64,000 nucleotides of DNA from Deinococcales bacterium (GTDB lineage Bacteria > Deinococcota > Deinococci > Deinococcales > JAAFIG01): contig JANYHH010000015.1 of NCBI GenBank assembly GCA_025359505.1, positions 23,306 to 87,305 of the forward strand. Reading direction: 5' to 3'. The notes below the pieces were generated by a model. It made no database searches. It saw nothing but the letters and a program-made list of their open reading frames with translations, and was not told the origin of the DNA. The translations under genes and the position numbers were made by a program. Below are positions 43,901 to 51,945 of this stretch, in pieces; position 1 is the first letter of the stretch; each line of letters starts with the position of its first letter.

Positions 43901-45177
43901 TCGCCAACCCGCGATTCGGCTGCGTCTTCGCGCACTGTTTCTTCACGCGCTGTTGCCGCAATCTGAACTGGCAGCGCGACTCCCTCGAGCCTGTCTAGCT
44001 CAACCGCACGATCGGGAGCGCGATTCAGAGCCGATGCACCGACTGCTGATTCGGCTGGTAGCAGCGCACTCGCCCGCAGTGCGCCCGCCCGCGCCTCCTC
44101 GAGTTGCGTCTGCATCGCAGCGTTGCTGAGCGTGACCCGCACCTTGAGGCCAAGTGCGCTCAGCTCGAGCATCGCGGCTTTACGGTCAAAACTTGGGTTG
44201 GGCTGCGCTGGCGATTGCGCTGCTGTGGCTGATTCAGTTCGCAACGGCGCTTGGATTGGCTGCGCTGGCTCGGTGCTGGACGACACTGGCGGCAATCCCA
44301 AAGTATTCGCGGTGCTCACCGCGAACCCAGCGGTTTCCTGCGACGCCAACGCCTCGCTCGGCTCGAGGCGCGAGCCTCGAGATTCCGCAATCGCCTGCTC
44401 ATTGATTGCAGCGCTATTGATTGCAGCGCTGGGCTGCGACTCGAGCAAGTCACTGCTCGGCGCAAGCGGTGTTTGCACAGGCGGCGAGTTCGGTTGGGTG
44501 CGCGGCGCGGCGCTTTGCGCTCCCGCGCTTCGCGGCGCTTCGCTTCGCGTCAGAGCTTGCCTCACTGCGGCGGTCAGCTCGAGCTGGTTCGGCGCTCGAG
44601 CTGCGGATTGGTTCGCGCTGCGGCTCGCCTCGATCTCGGGACTTGCTTTTGTTTGTGCTTTCACTGTCGTGTCTGAGTTGATCGTGCCTGAGTTGATCGT
44701 GCCTGCGCTGATCGTGTCTGTGCTGATCTTGTCTGTGCTGATCGTGTTTGCGTTTATCGCTTCTGTATTTGTCGGCTCATCGGTTGATGCACTCAAAGAA
44801 AAGTTATTCAGAGCAAAGGGGATTTCGGAAAAATCGGAACGGTCAGCGACTGCGCCGAAATCCTCGAGCGCGGCGACCTCGGTTTGAGCTTCGGTGCGGG
44901 TTGTGGGCAGAATTTCAGCCGAGGCTGCGCCCATCATTGGCGACGCCAATTGCGCTGAAGCGACGAACGGCGAATTTGCGAACGCCATTTCAGACTCGAG
45001 CGGTTGCGGGATCAGGCTCGGTTGTGTGCCCGAACTGGGTTGCTGCGAAAGCGCCAATCGCGGCCGGTCTACGCCAAAGGGCCGCACGGAGTCGCTGCGG
45101 GGCGCACCGTTCGTATCGGGGCGTGCTTGCGGGAACGCGCCGTGACGCTGCAACCGCTCCAAGAGGCGCTGGTTCAT
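40999..45177 (-). CDS. Giant low-complexity DUF4157 protein of the eCIS
   Basis: 1392 aa, Ser/Ala/Thr/Asn/Pro-rich and mostly disordered. One globular block, the DUF4157 metallopeptidase-like domain (about 1090-1170), has an intact HExxH (GVIAHELTHVARG). The rest contains pentapeptide-like runs (TISTD, TINSG, SSDLV units) and two copies of a 53-residue unit (YNPPNRR ... SSPLEWLSRLGL). The C-terminus ends in LDDLARQVYAVLKRRL, a motif shared with the 55-aa protein at 45641-45808. The start at 45177 overlaps the tube stop (TGATG). Its role may be cargo, carrier or tape-measure substitute; I cannot decide. Confidence 0.75.
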   Translation of the reverse strand: MNQRLLERLQRHGAFPQARPDTNGAPRSDSVRPFGVDRPRLALSQQPSSGTQPSLIPQPLESEMAFANSPFVASAQLASPMMGAASAEILPTTRTEAQTEVAALEDFGAVADRSDFSEIPFALNNFSLSASTDEPTNTEAINANTISTDKISTDTISAGTINSGTINSDTTVKAQTKASPEIEASRSANQSAARAPNQLELTAAVRQALTRSEAPRSAGAQSAAPRTQPNSPPVQTPLAPSSDLLESQPSAAINSAAINEQAIAESRGSRLEPSEALASQETAGFAVSTANTLGLPPVSSSTEPAQPIQAPLRTESATAAQSPAQPNPSFDRKAAMLELSALGLKVRVTLSNAAMQTQLEEARAGALRASALLPAESAVGASALNRAPDRAVELDRLEGVALPVQIAATAREETVREDAAESRVGEVSPEASDAPLDPPATEGTRLERGSSAARPPTVSSSSVDSLETNPARAVMAERFAEIPAYGAVAAVEVYNPPNRRAAVTRPKIEEATKNQAETLFSDLPDSSPLEWLSRLGLVGAVDVAAPNPSQSLIAPARGLPNIGAAPIASALTNSALTNSAPANTEAARALLTPDAARNPSAAPRIEAAKLIAAVAPRVEPAPSNPAAANLPSAQSVAPQSVASSVGGSPSAPISSAIQRQGVSSSDAAIPTSLLGSTPQSSRPEPAVADAERKLQSGNEALERNADQRNTEQSNALEVTTAEITAADNLGALEQGSPLRGNPSQFSSPTTAERSAAEDTTRDITEDSQRILESALTSAATSSDAVPNASVPSVTMLDAPTSSDVRSSDLVSSDLVSSNLISSDQSQNLAGLDVEATGAARTALSVTGAAGETQSVTGQSSTTPSARVDFASQGTPAAVEMYNPPNRRVTVMRPKAEEAPKSEAETLFSTLPDSSPLEWLSRLGLIGAVELDSSSPSVAPALASASPARSADQLEAARPRLVSSVREPGSQTASDLNTAFNPRTTPDPSPARVVANPVQTGNALPVSSTQALEAQRRESQPLQVETSDPASSAGRLAAEYQTEVQGNQIGSGSRVAPLIAAPVTATPSSPQLIATPPQTAAPRATAPPVRLSVSAQRLIAPITGVDPNSVEIRRDAQSDALTRSYRADALTVDGAVLLSARMTAESPETLGVIAHELTHVARGRQPRFVPPALRLASSSAAMPSLEGLGEEGIALQVEGLTRALAQPGIAQSSGQPSGVNSSSSSGRRSVTPRSPESVPWSDGVLPAPWELMDRLEALSNPSGSGARNQNPQRDLQPAASQQPALQPARYASPVSVRSEAAAFAGGAANSSVSSSVAGGNFAGIGAAAPRSVQAAEQGRSVPTPSPAGPLPKSTEATQKPANGLSPAPDLDDLARQVYAVLKRRLITERRRSS
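42393..42552. repeat. 160-bp internal repeat, copy 1
   Basis: Lies inside the giant DUF4157 gene. It aligns without gaps to 43554-43713, exactly 1161 bp (387 codons) away. Encodes the YNPPNRR ... PLEWLSRLGL unit. The ends are sharper at the SPLEWLSRLG side. Confidence 0.8.
43554..43713. repeat. 160-bp internal repeat, copy 2
   Basis: Second copy of the unit at 42393-42552, same frame. The copies have diverged most in the central acidic part (EEATKNQ against EEAPKSE). Confidence 0.8.
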
Positions 45178-45644
45178 CAGCTCACAGTCAGCACGCCGTC
45201 GTGCGCTAACTCGAGCGATTCGACCGCGAGCGTCGCTTCTCCGGCCACGAAATTGGGCCCAGACCAAACCACGGGGTAAGCGTTGTAAAAGTCCCATTTG
45301 ACGATCTTGTTGCCATTCATGTCGCGCATCTCCACGGTGACGTGCTGGCGGTCAATGTGTCCGCTGATGATTTTTTGATACCAACGCGTGTACTGCTGCG
45401 CTGGTGCGATCCCGCGCTTCAACACGAGGTTGCCCGATTTGGTGCGCCCCGGTAGACGATGAACGCGGTCGTTGACGCCGCCCTCTTCAAAGGCCATCAC
45501 GTCCGTCTCAAATTTCATGCCACTGGCTTCCAAGAACACCAGCGTCATGTCGTTCATGCTGACGTAGAAACAGCCATTGGCGAGGGCCCGCTTGGCGTCG
45601 TTGCCCGGCGAGGAACTGCTGGCGACTGAGCGGTCTGCGTTCAT
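45177..45644 (-). CDS. eCIS tube protein (Afp5-like)
   Basis: 155-aa T4 gp19-type tube protein: ANGCFYVSMNDMTLVFLEASGMKFETDVMAF, LPGRTKSGNLVLKRG, YNAYPVVWSGPNF and AVESLELAHDGV. It resembles the minor tube protein that joins the tube to the baseplate in eCIS. GGAGG lies about 10 nt upstream. It overlaps the 55-aa gene upstream (4 nt) and the giant DUF4157 gene downstream (1 nt). Confidence 0.88.
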   Translation of the reverse strand: MNADRSVASSSSPGNDAKRALANGCFYVSMNDMTLVFLEASGMKFETDVMAFEEGGVNDRVHRLPGRTKSGNLVLKRGIAPAQQYTRWYQKIISGHIDRQHVTVEMRDMNGNKIVKWDFYNAYPVVWSGPNFVAGEATLAVESLELAHDGVLTVS

Positions 45645-45808
45645 AAATGGCCGTTCCTCCCGGGCTTGCGCGGTGATCCGAGTCGGTGCGAAGACAAACG
45701 CGCATCAATGAGCATCAAGCTGTAAACTTTGCGGGCCAGTTCCTCGATGTCGATCTTCGGGGCAGCGCCACCACCCGCAATTTTGCCCCCGCCAGCGTGG
45801 CCGCTCAC
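45641..45808 (-). CDS. 55-aa eCIS protein with an LARKVY motif
   Basis: A small gene fitted exactly between its neighbours: GTG 45808 overlaps the upstream stop as GTGA, and its TGA overlaps the next ATG as ATGA. Product: a Gly/Ala-rich start, then KIDIEELARKVYSLMLIDARL and a basic tail. The central motif recurs at the C-terminus of the giant DUF4157 protein (LDDLARQVYAVLKRRL) and resembles short proteins I recall from other eCIS loci. Function unknown; a docking or adaptor role is possible. Confidence 0.7.
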   Translation of the reverse strand: MSGHAGGGKIAGGGAAPKIDIEELARKVYSLMLIDARLSSHRLGSPRKPGRNGHL

Positions 45809-46188
45809 AGCGGAACCGCAATGCTCTCGAGGTCAACCAAGAAATGCGTCTGGCAGTTTGGACACTCGGTTTCAACGACCCGCTCACCGATGTTCGCTCT
45901 GCCAACACCAGTGTTGAGCTGTAAGTACAGGTCTTGCAAAAAGGTGAAGTCGGCTGCGTAAAGTCGTTCGATCAGTGCGATCGGCACGGGAGCGAAGCCA
46001 CCCAAGCGCACGAGCACGCTCGAGATCAAAATGATGCCTACATAAGCTTGGTTTTGCTGACTGCGCTGGTCGCTCAGTGGCGCGATCTCATCCAGCGTCG
46101 TCGCCAGCCGCATCACACCTTCACGATGCAGGTTGCCCGCATCGTCAGTGAAACCATACGGCAGTTCGAAAGCCACTTCCGAGCGCAT
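45805..46188 (-). CDS. eCIS tail assembly chaperone-like protein
   Basis: 127 aa starting EVAFELPYGFTDDAGNLHREGVMRLAT, the pattern of phage-tail-assembly proteins found after the tube gene in eCIS and Mu-like tails. A CPNC pair near the C-terminus is half a zinc finger. The gene follows the strong hairpin at 46235-46278, so expression is probably lower than that of sheath and tube. Confidence 0.75.
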   Translation of the reverse strand: MRSEVAFELPYGFTDDAGNLHREGVMRLATTLDEIAPLSDQRSQQNQAYVGIILISSVLVRLGGFAPVPIALIERLYAADFTFLQDLYLQLNTGVGRANIGERVVETECPNCQTHFLVDLESIAVPL

Positions 46189-46234
46189 CTAAAGCTCCCC
46201 TGTGTTCACGGCTTCGGTGCGGTCAACGTGCGCC

Positions 46235-46278
46235 CACGTGACCCCTCGAGCGCGATTTGCAGCTCGAGGGGTCACGTG
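46235..46278 (-). promoter_or_regulatory. Perfect 17-bp hairpin after the main tube gene
   Basis: CACGTGACCCCTCGAGC (46235-46251) and its exact complement (46262-46278) flank a 10-nt loop, starting 8 nt after the tube stop on the transcribed strand. No T-run follows, so it is not a simple terminator. It could protect the sheath-tube mRNA 3' end or partly stop polymerase, giving more major than minor subunits. Confidence 0.75.
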
Positions 46279-46285
46279 CAGGGAT

Positions 46286-46732
46286 TCACTTGACGCGCTG
46301 GCAGTCCTCGTAGACGATCTGCATCTCTTCTAACAGCGTGTTGCCGCTCTGAGCGTCGAACTGGAAGCCCTTGGTTTCGGCTGGCCAGCAGCGAAACAAG
46401 TTGATCCGCAAGACTTCCGTGCCGTCTTGCTTGTACCCGACGATCGAGGCGTTGACTCGAGCCTCGCCCATTTTGCCTTGCTCCACCATGCGCCGCCACT
46501 CGTTGATTTTCAGGTCATTGGTGACGCCGCGCTTCAAGGTGTACGGCGTGTACTCCATCGGGCCCGGCTCTAAAGTCAGCGAAGGCTGCCCGTTCGCGCC
46601 GGTCGAGTAGTACGTCACGGTTTTGTTCTTGCTGCCGCCACCCTCGAGCTTAGCGAACGCGCCGACGACTTTGCCTTGCGTTTCGATGGTGAAATACGCG
46701 GCGACCAATGGATCTATCGTACCTTCTGCCAT
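46286..46732 (-). CDS. eCIS main tube protein (Afp1-like)
   Basis: 148-aa gp19-type tube protein: DPLVAAYFTIETQGKVVGAF, LTLEPGPMEYTPYTLKRGVTND, EWRRMVEQGK and RCWPAETKGFQFDAQSGNTLLEEMQIVYED. GGAGG precedes the ATG. It follows the sheath gene by 32 bp, as usual in eCIS. Confidence 0.92.
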   Translation of the reverse strand: MAEGTIDPLVAAYFTIETQGKVVGAFAKLEGGGSKNKTVTYYSTGANGQPSLTLEPGPMEYTPYTLKRGVTNDLKINEWRRMVEQGKMGEARVNASIVGYKQDGTEVLRINLFRCWPAETKGFQFDAQSGNTLLEEMQIVYEDCQRVK

Positions 46733-46764
46733 AAACTACCTCCCTGGGCGGTGAAGCGTCTGCT

Positions 46765-48348
46765 TCACTCGCTTTGCATCTTTTGGTAGAACTTCAGTAC
46801 CACGAACTCGGCGGGCTTGACGGGGCTAAGACCGATGTTGACGTTGAGTAACCCAAGGTCGCGCGATTCCTCGGGATTATTTTCTTCGTCAACCTGAATG
46901 AAGAACGCTTCCTGCTGAGTTTTGCCGAACAATGCGCCGTCGCGCCAGACGCCGAGTAAAAACGCGGTGATGTCGCGCTTGACGCGCTCCCAAAGGTCGA
47001 TGTTGTTCGGCTCGAAGACCACCCACTGCGTGCCGTAAAACATTGATTTCTGAACGTAGTTGAATAAGCGCCGCACGTTGATGTAGCGCCACTGCGGGTC
47101 GGAAGACAGCGTTCGCGCACCCCAGACGCGCACGCCCCGGTTACTGAATGTGCGAATGCAGTTGATGCCGATCGGGTTGAGGGTGTCCTGCTCGTTGGTC
47201 GTCACGTCGTAGACGGGCCCCAGTGCGCCGCGCACGATTTCGTTCGCGGGGGCTTTGTGGACGCCGCGCTCGGCATCAGAGCGTGACCAGACACCAGCCA
47301 TGAACGCCGAAGGTGGCACATTGAGCGGCTTACCATTGACATCCGCGACTTTGATCCACGGGTAGTAGAGCGCGGCAAATTTGGAGTCGAAGTTCGATTC
47401 TTGCGAACGCCATTTCTTGACCGCTTGCGGCTTCAGGTCTGGCAACGGATCGATGATCGCCATGCGATCCTGCATCCGTTCGCAGTGGTTGATTAGCGCC
47501 AGTTGTACGGCCTTCACGCCGTCCTTATCGATCAAGCCGCGCTGGTACATCGCCATCAGGTCTGGCACGGCGACCATCGTCACGTCTTCCAGCACCTCGA
47601 GACCTTCCAAACCGGAGCGGTCATCGACATTGCCAATGAACGTGGTCGGGTGAACTTGGGCGAGTTCTAGCGACGTGTTGGCTTTGAGCATGAACGTACC
47701 GATTTCCGGGGTGCGCTCTGCGAGCGTGGCGGTGGCTTTCTCTTCCAATACGACCGTCACCAGACGGCTGGTCATCACGGCTTCGACCACGCCGCGCCCT
47801 TTGCTGCCCTTGGTAGGCTTACCGGGGATCAAATTCTCAAAAACTTCCTCAGTGTCATTCATCCGCACGCGCAGGTTGAACGCACCCTCACCAGCGTCCT
47901 CAGCACTCGGTGGGGTCACTTCGATGCTGACATCGCTCTGCAAATTCGGCTTGGGTTGAAACGTCAGCGACGGAATCGCTTTGGAGGCCCGTGTCGGAAT
48001 CTGCATCTCCAACACCTTGCTGGCGGTAACAGTTTTCTCCGAGCCGTCAAGGTTGGAGATGTGCGGCAAACGGATCACGTAGCAGCGCCGCCCGCCGTTG
48101 TTGAAGTACCCGTAGACCGAGTACCCGAGGTATGAACCCTCGAGAAACCCATTGCGGGTTCCGCCTTCTTGCATCCCACCGAAGGTCTGCACGTACTGAT
48201 CCCACGAGGTGATGAGCACGGGTTGGTTGATTTCGCCCGAGGCGGCAAATCCGATAAAAGCCGCCATTGACGTACCAACACCCTCGATTGGGCGCGGGCC
48301 GGTATTGATTTCCTCGATGTACACGCCCGGAGATAAACGCTCTGCCAT
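46765..48348 (-). CDS. eCIS contractile sheath protein
   Basis: 527 aa. N-terminus SPGVYIEEINTGPRPIEGVGTSMAAFIGFA and the C-terminal block NYVQKSMFYGTQWVVFEPNNIDLW followed by TQQEAFFIQVDEENN and VNIGLSPVKPAEFVVLKFYQ are diagnostic of sheath proteins of eCIS and T4-like tails. Only one sheath gene is present, whereas Afp and PVC have three. Confidence 0.95.
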   Translation of the reverse strand: MAERLSPGVYIEEINTGPRPIEGVGTSMAAFIGFAASGEINQPVLITSWDQYVQTFGGMQEGGTRNGFLEGSYLGYSVYGYFNNGGRRCYVIRLPHISNLDGSEKTVTASKVLEMQIPTRASKAIPSLTFQPKPNLQSDVSIEVTPPSAEDAGEGAFNLRVRMNDTEEVFENLIPGKPTKGSKGRGVVEAVMTSRLVTVVLEEKATATLAERTPEIGTFMLKANTSLELAQVHPTTFIGNVDDRSGLEGLEVLEDVTMVAVPDLMAMYQRGLIDKDGVKAVQLALINHCERMQDRMAIIDPLPDLKPQAVKKWRSQESNFDSKFAALYYPWIKVADVNGKPLNVPPSAFMAGVWSRSDAERGVHKAPANEIVRGALGPVYDVTTNEQDTLNPIGINCIRTFSNRGVRVWGARTLSSDPQWRYINVRRLFNYVQKSMFYGTQWVVFEPNNIDLWERVKRDITAFLLGVWRDGALFGKTQQEAFFIQVDEENNPEESRDLGLLNVNIGLSPVKPAEFVVLKFYQKMQSE

Positions 48349-48455
48349 TGAATGCCTCCCTGTGTTGCCGATCTTTAACTAAATGAGTCTAACGTCAAAC
48401 AACGGTGAGATGATAGAGGCTCGAGCACTTAGCTGTGGTACGAAAGTTCATGAGA

Positions 48456-48734
48456 TTAACCGCCAATTGTCACCTTGCTGCTGCCCATCGTGATTTTTGA
48501 GCCGTGAGCGGTCATGTCGTTTACTCGAGCCGCAGGCGAACCGCAAATCATTACCTTGGTCGATCCTTTGATAACTGAGTTCGGTCCAGCGAAACAGGGT
48601 GTGGCAATCGTCCCAACCACAGCAGCGGGTAAACCCTGAATGATGACTTTCATCGGTGCTGTATTTGATACAAGCGCTCCGATCACACCCGAAGGGCACT
48701 GATGCGGGTCGTTCAATCGGGCGGCTTTGGGCAT
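48456..48734 (-). CDS. PAAR-like spike tip (Afp10-like)
   Basis: 92-aa PAAR protein: KAARLNDPHQCPSG, then GLPAAVVGTIATPCFAG, IKGSTKVMICGSPAARVNDMTAHG and KITMGSSKVTIGG, with His/Cys residues for one metal site. The start at 48734 has AGGAG 6 nt upstream. It sits between the spike and sheath genes. Confidence 0.88.
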   Translation of the reverse strand: MPKAARLNDPHQCPSGVIGALVSNTAPMKVIIQGLPAAVVGTIATPCFAGPNSVIKGSTKVMICGSPAARVNDMTAHGSKITMGSSKVTIGG

Positions 48735-48824
48735 TGAAAACTCCTGATTAATAGTCTGAAATGTTTTTCGGTTTTTGCGTGCTGAACGCAACTTCTCGAG
48801 AATGTTTCACAAACGTGATTCTGT

Positions 48825-48838
48825 ATACTGAACAGTAT
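48825..48838. promoter_or_regulatory. Small palindrome upstream of the PAAR-sheath genes
   Basis: ATACTG-AA-CAGTAT lies about 90 nt upstream of the PAAR gene in a short AT-richer spacer (48735-48911). It could be an operator or part of a second promoter for the sheath genes. No direct proof. Confidence 0.3.
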
Positions 48839-48911
48839 TTCTGGGGAGGCATTCTAAAAATTCACCGAACCGTTGCCTGATCTAAGTGGTGAAATTTGCT
48901 TTCGCTCGCAC

Positions 48912-50534
48912 TCATTTGCCAATATCTATCTTCGCGCCGTCAATCAGCACAGAGGCAGAACCGTTAATGGTGATTTTCTTGGATTTAATTTCAATACCTT
49001 CGCTCGCCTCGAGCGTCATGGTTTTGTTCTTCGTATCAATGTGGATCTTGCCGCCCTTACCGTCGTCCACGGTGATCCCTAAGCTCGAGTCGCTGTCGTC
49101 CAGCGTGATCGTGTGACCGCTTCTGGAACGAATCAAGCGGCGCTTGACCTTGCCGCCATCCACAAGGCTGGTGTTGCGTTCCGGCGGTTCGTGCTTGTCG
49201 CTCCACAAACCACCGAGCACGTAGGGCAAGTGCGGATCACCGTGTTCAAAACCGATCAGCACCTCGTCACCGACTTCAGGTTGAAACTCGATGCCGCGAT
49301 TGCTGCCAGCGCCAGCGCTGACCACGCGGGCCCAGTTGCTTTTGACCTTATCGTCAAGCCCCGGGTACTGCACCTTGACGCGGCAGATTTTGCCGTCTTT
49401 GTCGTCGGTCTCGTCGACGATCCCGACGACAAGACCGTAGCGCGGCGCGGGGTGGTCATGACCAAGCAAATGTTGCAGCGTTTGGGCGTGCATGCCCGTG
49501 ACACTAAAATGCGTGCTGTACTGCTTCTGCGCGTTGAAGACATGTGTCGCGCTCGAGACCAGATAACTGCCGCCGAAGCGCTTACCGATTTTGCTGATCT
49601 TGACTTTCGTCCCAGCCATCACCTGCGGGTTGCCGCCGCAGATGCCCTCGGCTTGAATGTACTCGCTCGAGCGTCGGTTGGCTTCACCGAGCGCGACGTT
49701 ATCGACCTGCTTTTGCATCGCGTCCGGGCTGTCACGAATGGCGCTCGGTAGCACCTCCGGGATGGTCGACGGGGCCGCGCCGCCCTGCGTCATGGCAACG
49801 CGATCCTTGGCTTCACCGACCTCGGGTTGCCCCTTGCCAGCAGTCGCTTTACCGATCACGGCCTTGCCAGTCGTTGGGTCAAAGGCGCGAACCGTCACTT
49901 CCGTTGGTTGCCCCAGCGTGGTCAGGCGCGGTCTGAACATTGAGAGTCCGTCCGCACCCCACTCCATCTCGACCTCGCCGCGTGCGCTGGGCGGCTCGAA
50001 ATGAATGTCTTTGCCATCGGCGTAAATCACGTACCCAAGCGCCGCGGCTCGGCGCTGTAAAAAGGCGAGTTTGGTTTCGTTGTCTTGCAGTGCGTACTCG
50101 TGGGTTGGATTGGTGCTCTGCACAACGGCTTTCAAACCGTTCAACTCCGAGATGATTTTGCTGGCGATCCCGCTGTCACTGTCGCCCAAAAAAACCCGCG
50201 TGAAGCGTCCGCGCATCAGCCAGTGCAGGCGATCAAATCCGCGCACTACACAGTATTTATGCGGTGATTCAAAATTAGGTTCCAGCTCTACAATTTCACC
50301 ATCGAAAATTTTCGCGCCCCTGTTTTCCTTACCGTAAATTTGCAAACTCTTGCCCGGCACGAGCAGTTCTTCATCGTCGATAAATTTGAGGCTGTCATCT
50401 AAAAGTGTGAACTCGGCAATGCTCGGCAGGTTTAGGCTGCTTTCTACCGTCAGACTGTGCAACTGAGCAGAATAGTTCGTCGGCAGCGGTTTGTCAGCCA
50501 CGTAGATGTAAAAATTAGTAACCTGATCTACCAT
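48912..50534 (-). CDS. eCIS VgrG-like spike protein (Afp8)
   Basis: 540 aa. The gp27-like part contains KFIDDEELLVPGKSLQIYG, DGEIVELEPNFESPHKYCVVRGFDRLH and ETKLAFLQRRAAALGYVIYADG. The gp5 OB-fold is RYGLVVGIVDETDDKDGKICRVKVQYPGLDDK with EVGDEVLIGFEHGDPHLPYVLGGLW, and a beta-helix tip follows (GITVDDGKGGKIHIDTKNKT). It forms the trimeric spike topped by PAAR. Confidence 0.92.
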   Translation of the reverse strand: MVDQVTNFYIYVADKPLPTNYSAQLHSLTVESSLNLPSIAEFTLLDDSLKFIDDEELLVPGKSLQIYGKENRGAKIFDGEIVELEPNFESPHKYCVVRGFDRLHWLMRGRFTRVFLGDSDSGIASKIISELNGLKAVVQSTNPTHEYALQDNETKLAFLQRRAAALGYVIYADGKDIHFEPPSARGEVEMEWGADGLSMFRPRLTTLGQPTEVTVRAFDPTTGKAVIGKATAGKGQPEVGEAKDRVAMTQGGAAPSTIPEVLPSAIRDSPDAMQKQVDNVALGEANRRSSEYIQAEGICGGNPQVMAGTKVKISKIGKRFGGSYLVSSATHVFNAQKQYSTHFSVTGMHAQTLQHLLGHDHPAPRYGLVVGIVDETDDKDGKICRVKVQYPGLDDKVKSNWARVVSAGAGSNRGIEFQPEVGDEVLIGFEHGDPHLPYVLGGLWSDKHEPPERNTSLVDGGKVKRRLIRSRSGHTITLDDSDSSLGITVDDGKGGKIHIDTKNKTMTLEASEGIEIKSKKITINGSASVLIDGAKIDIGK

Positions 50535-50620
50535 CGCTCGCCCCTTAAACGCAGATTACTTGAGTCGACATCACCTGTTCGCACCAGCGTTCGCTCGAGA
50601 CCCGTTGCTCGAGTCGGTTT

Positions 50621-51361
50621 TCACCAGCCTTTAAAAATCGATTTCACATCCTTGACCGTGCTTTGTACATCTTTAGCCATCGGAATAACAATTTCAGTCC
50701 CCGCTTTGATCACCCGAGCGATGCGCGGGTTCGCATCGGCGATTTTCCGCCAGAGGTCGGCGCTGCCCAGATGCTGGTGCGCCAGCGCATCAACCGTGGT
50801 ATCGCCAGCCACCTTCATGACGGTTCCCACGCCGTCCTTGTAGCCTTGTCCGTTGGCCGAAAAATCGAACTTGTCCTTGCGCTGCCTGAAAACGACCTCG
50901 AGCGTCGCCCGCACGGGTGTCCCGTCAGTCAAGAACATTGTGAATTTTTGCGTGATGCTGACGATGGCCGCCTCGAACCACGTGTTTCCCCAGACGAACA
51001 GCACAAACGGTGGTCGCCCGTTGGGATTTTCCGTATCTTGCTTGCCTTGCTCTTTGTGCATCAGTTTGAAAACCTCGCCTGTGTACTTCCTGACGTCCTC
51101 GGTAGCTCCCGGGGCTTTGGAGTCGTGCCACGTGTCAAAAAACAGTTCCATCGAAAGCGTCGCCGCGTCGCCGCCTGCAAACACGATCTCGGGTGAATTC
51201 TTGGTCGCCCCGGTCGCGCTGTCACCCGAGGCTCCCCCGCCAACGCCACCACCAGTCCAGTTGTTGGACTTGGAAATCGTGTATTGGCTGGGGTTGAATA
51301 AGAACCTGACCTTGGCGTCACCTTGGTCTTTGTTGAGCAACATCGCTTCAGCTAATTTCAT
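50621..51361 (-). CDS. eCIS LysM-domain baseplate protein (Afp7)
   Basis: 246 aa, CIS tube-baseplate linker: RFLFNPSQYTISKSNNWTG, MELFFDTWHD, PFVLFVWGNTWFEAAIVSITQKFTMFLTDGTPVRATLEV, ending in a LysM-like TTVDALAHQHLGSADLWRKIADANPR. The start is ATG 51361, placed behind a GGAGGAGG ribosome site. Confidence 0.9.
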   Translation of the reverse strand: MKLAEAMLLNKDQGDAKVRFLFNPSQYTISKSNNWTGGGVGGGASGDSATGATKNSPEIVFAGGDAATLSMELFFDTWHDSKAPGATEDVRKYTGEVFKLMHKEQGKQDTENPNGRPPFVLFVWGNTWFEAAIVSITQKFTMFLTDGTPVRATLEVVFRQRKDKFDFSANGQGYKDGVGTVMKVAGDTTVDALAHQHLGSADLWRKIADANPRIARVIKAGTEIVIPMAKDVQSTVKDVKSIFKGW

Positions 51362-51403
51362 ACGCCTCCTCCTCCCTGCAAACAAATACGTCGACTGTGA
51401 AAA

Positions 51404-51904
51404 TCACTTCGGAGGAGCGGTCAGATCCCCTTGACGATACACGAACTCGCCGCAGGTGATCGGATCGCCGATGCCGTTCGTGTCCGTCTCGCCGCGCTGA
51501 TAGTAAAGAATGGCCAATGATGCTTTGGTGTTGATCGTCGTCGAGAGCTTATCGGTATCGACGATGCTCAGTGCGCTGCCCACCCCCTCGCGGTCAGAGC
51601 GGATTGGCTCGAGCTTGCTGAGGGCCGTGTTCGAGTACTTATCGCAGTTGCCGTAAACGATGCTGCCCGCCCGCACGGTCTCGGGCGGCAGGTTTCCCAA
51701 ACGCACCGCGATGCGGCTTTTACCATCAGAATACGGTGTGATTTCGGCGTAACCGCCGACAGCGCTTGGTTTCTTACTTTCAAAACGGCCGATTGGGACA
51801 ATCGGGATGAACTGCGGCGAATTGCGAAGCGCCATCGGCGCACAGGCGGTCAGCCCCGCGAAGAGGGCGACGAAAGCGCTACCGAAACGAAACGTGTTTT
51901 TCAT
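51404..51904 (-). CDS. Lipoprotein within the eCIS operon
   Basis: 166 aa with a lipobox (ALFAGLTACAP). The mature part has VRLGNLPPETVRAGSIVYGNCDK and AILYYQRGET, faintly similar to the lipoprotein at 24914-25327. The family is unknown. GAGG lies 7 nt before the ATG. Position between the pseudokinase and LysM genes suggests a role in anchoring or protecting the cell during particle assembly, but this is a guess. Confidence 0.65.
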   Translation of the reverse strand: MKNTFRFGSAFVALFAGLTACAPMALRNSPQFIPIVPIGRFESKKPSAVGGYAEITPYSDGKSRIAVRLGNLPPETVRAGSIVYGNCDKYSNTALSKLEPIRSDREGVGSALSIVDTDKLSTTINTKASLAILYYQRGETDTNGIGDPITCGEFVYRQGDLTAPPK

Positions 51905-51945
51905 GATTGAACCTCGTGTGACCAGTGAACTCGAGCCAGTGTGTG

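Noticed and set aside
44123..44887. 254-aa plus-strand frame inside the giant DUF4157 gene
   Set aside because: Low-complexity reading of the repeat-rich opposite strand; the sense gene is supported by overlap with the tube gene and the DUF4157 domain.
46286..50534. Type VI secretion system
   Set aside because: Single T4-like sheath rather than TssB/TssC, and no TssJ/L/M membrane complex or ClpV.
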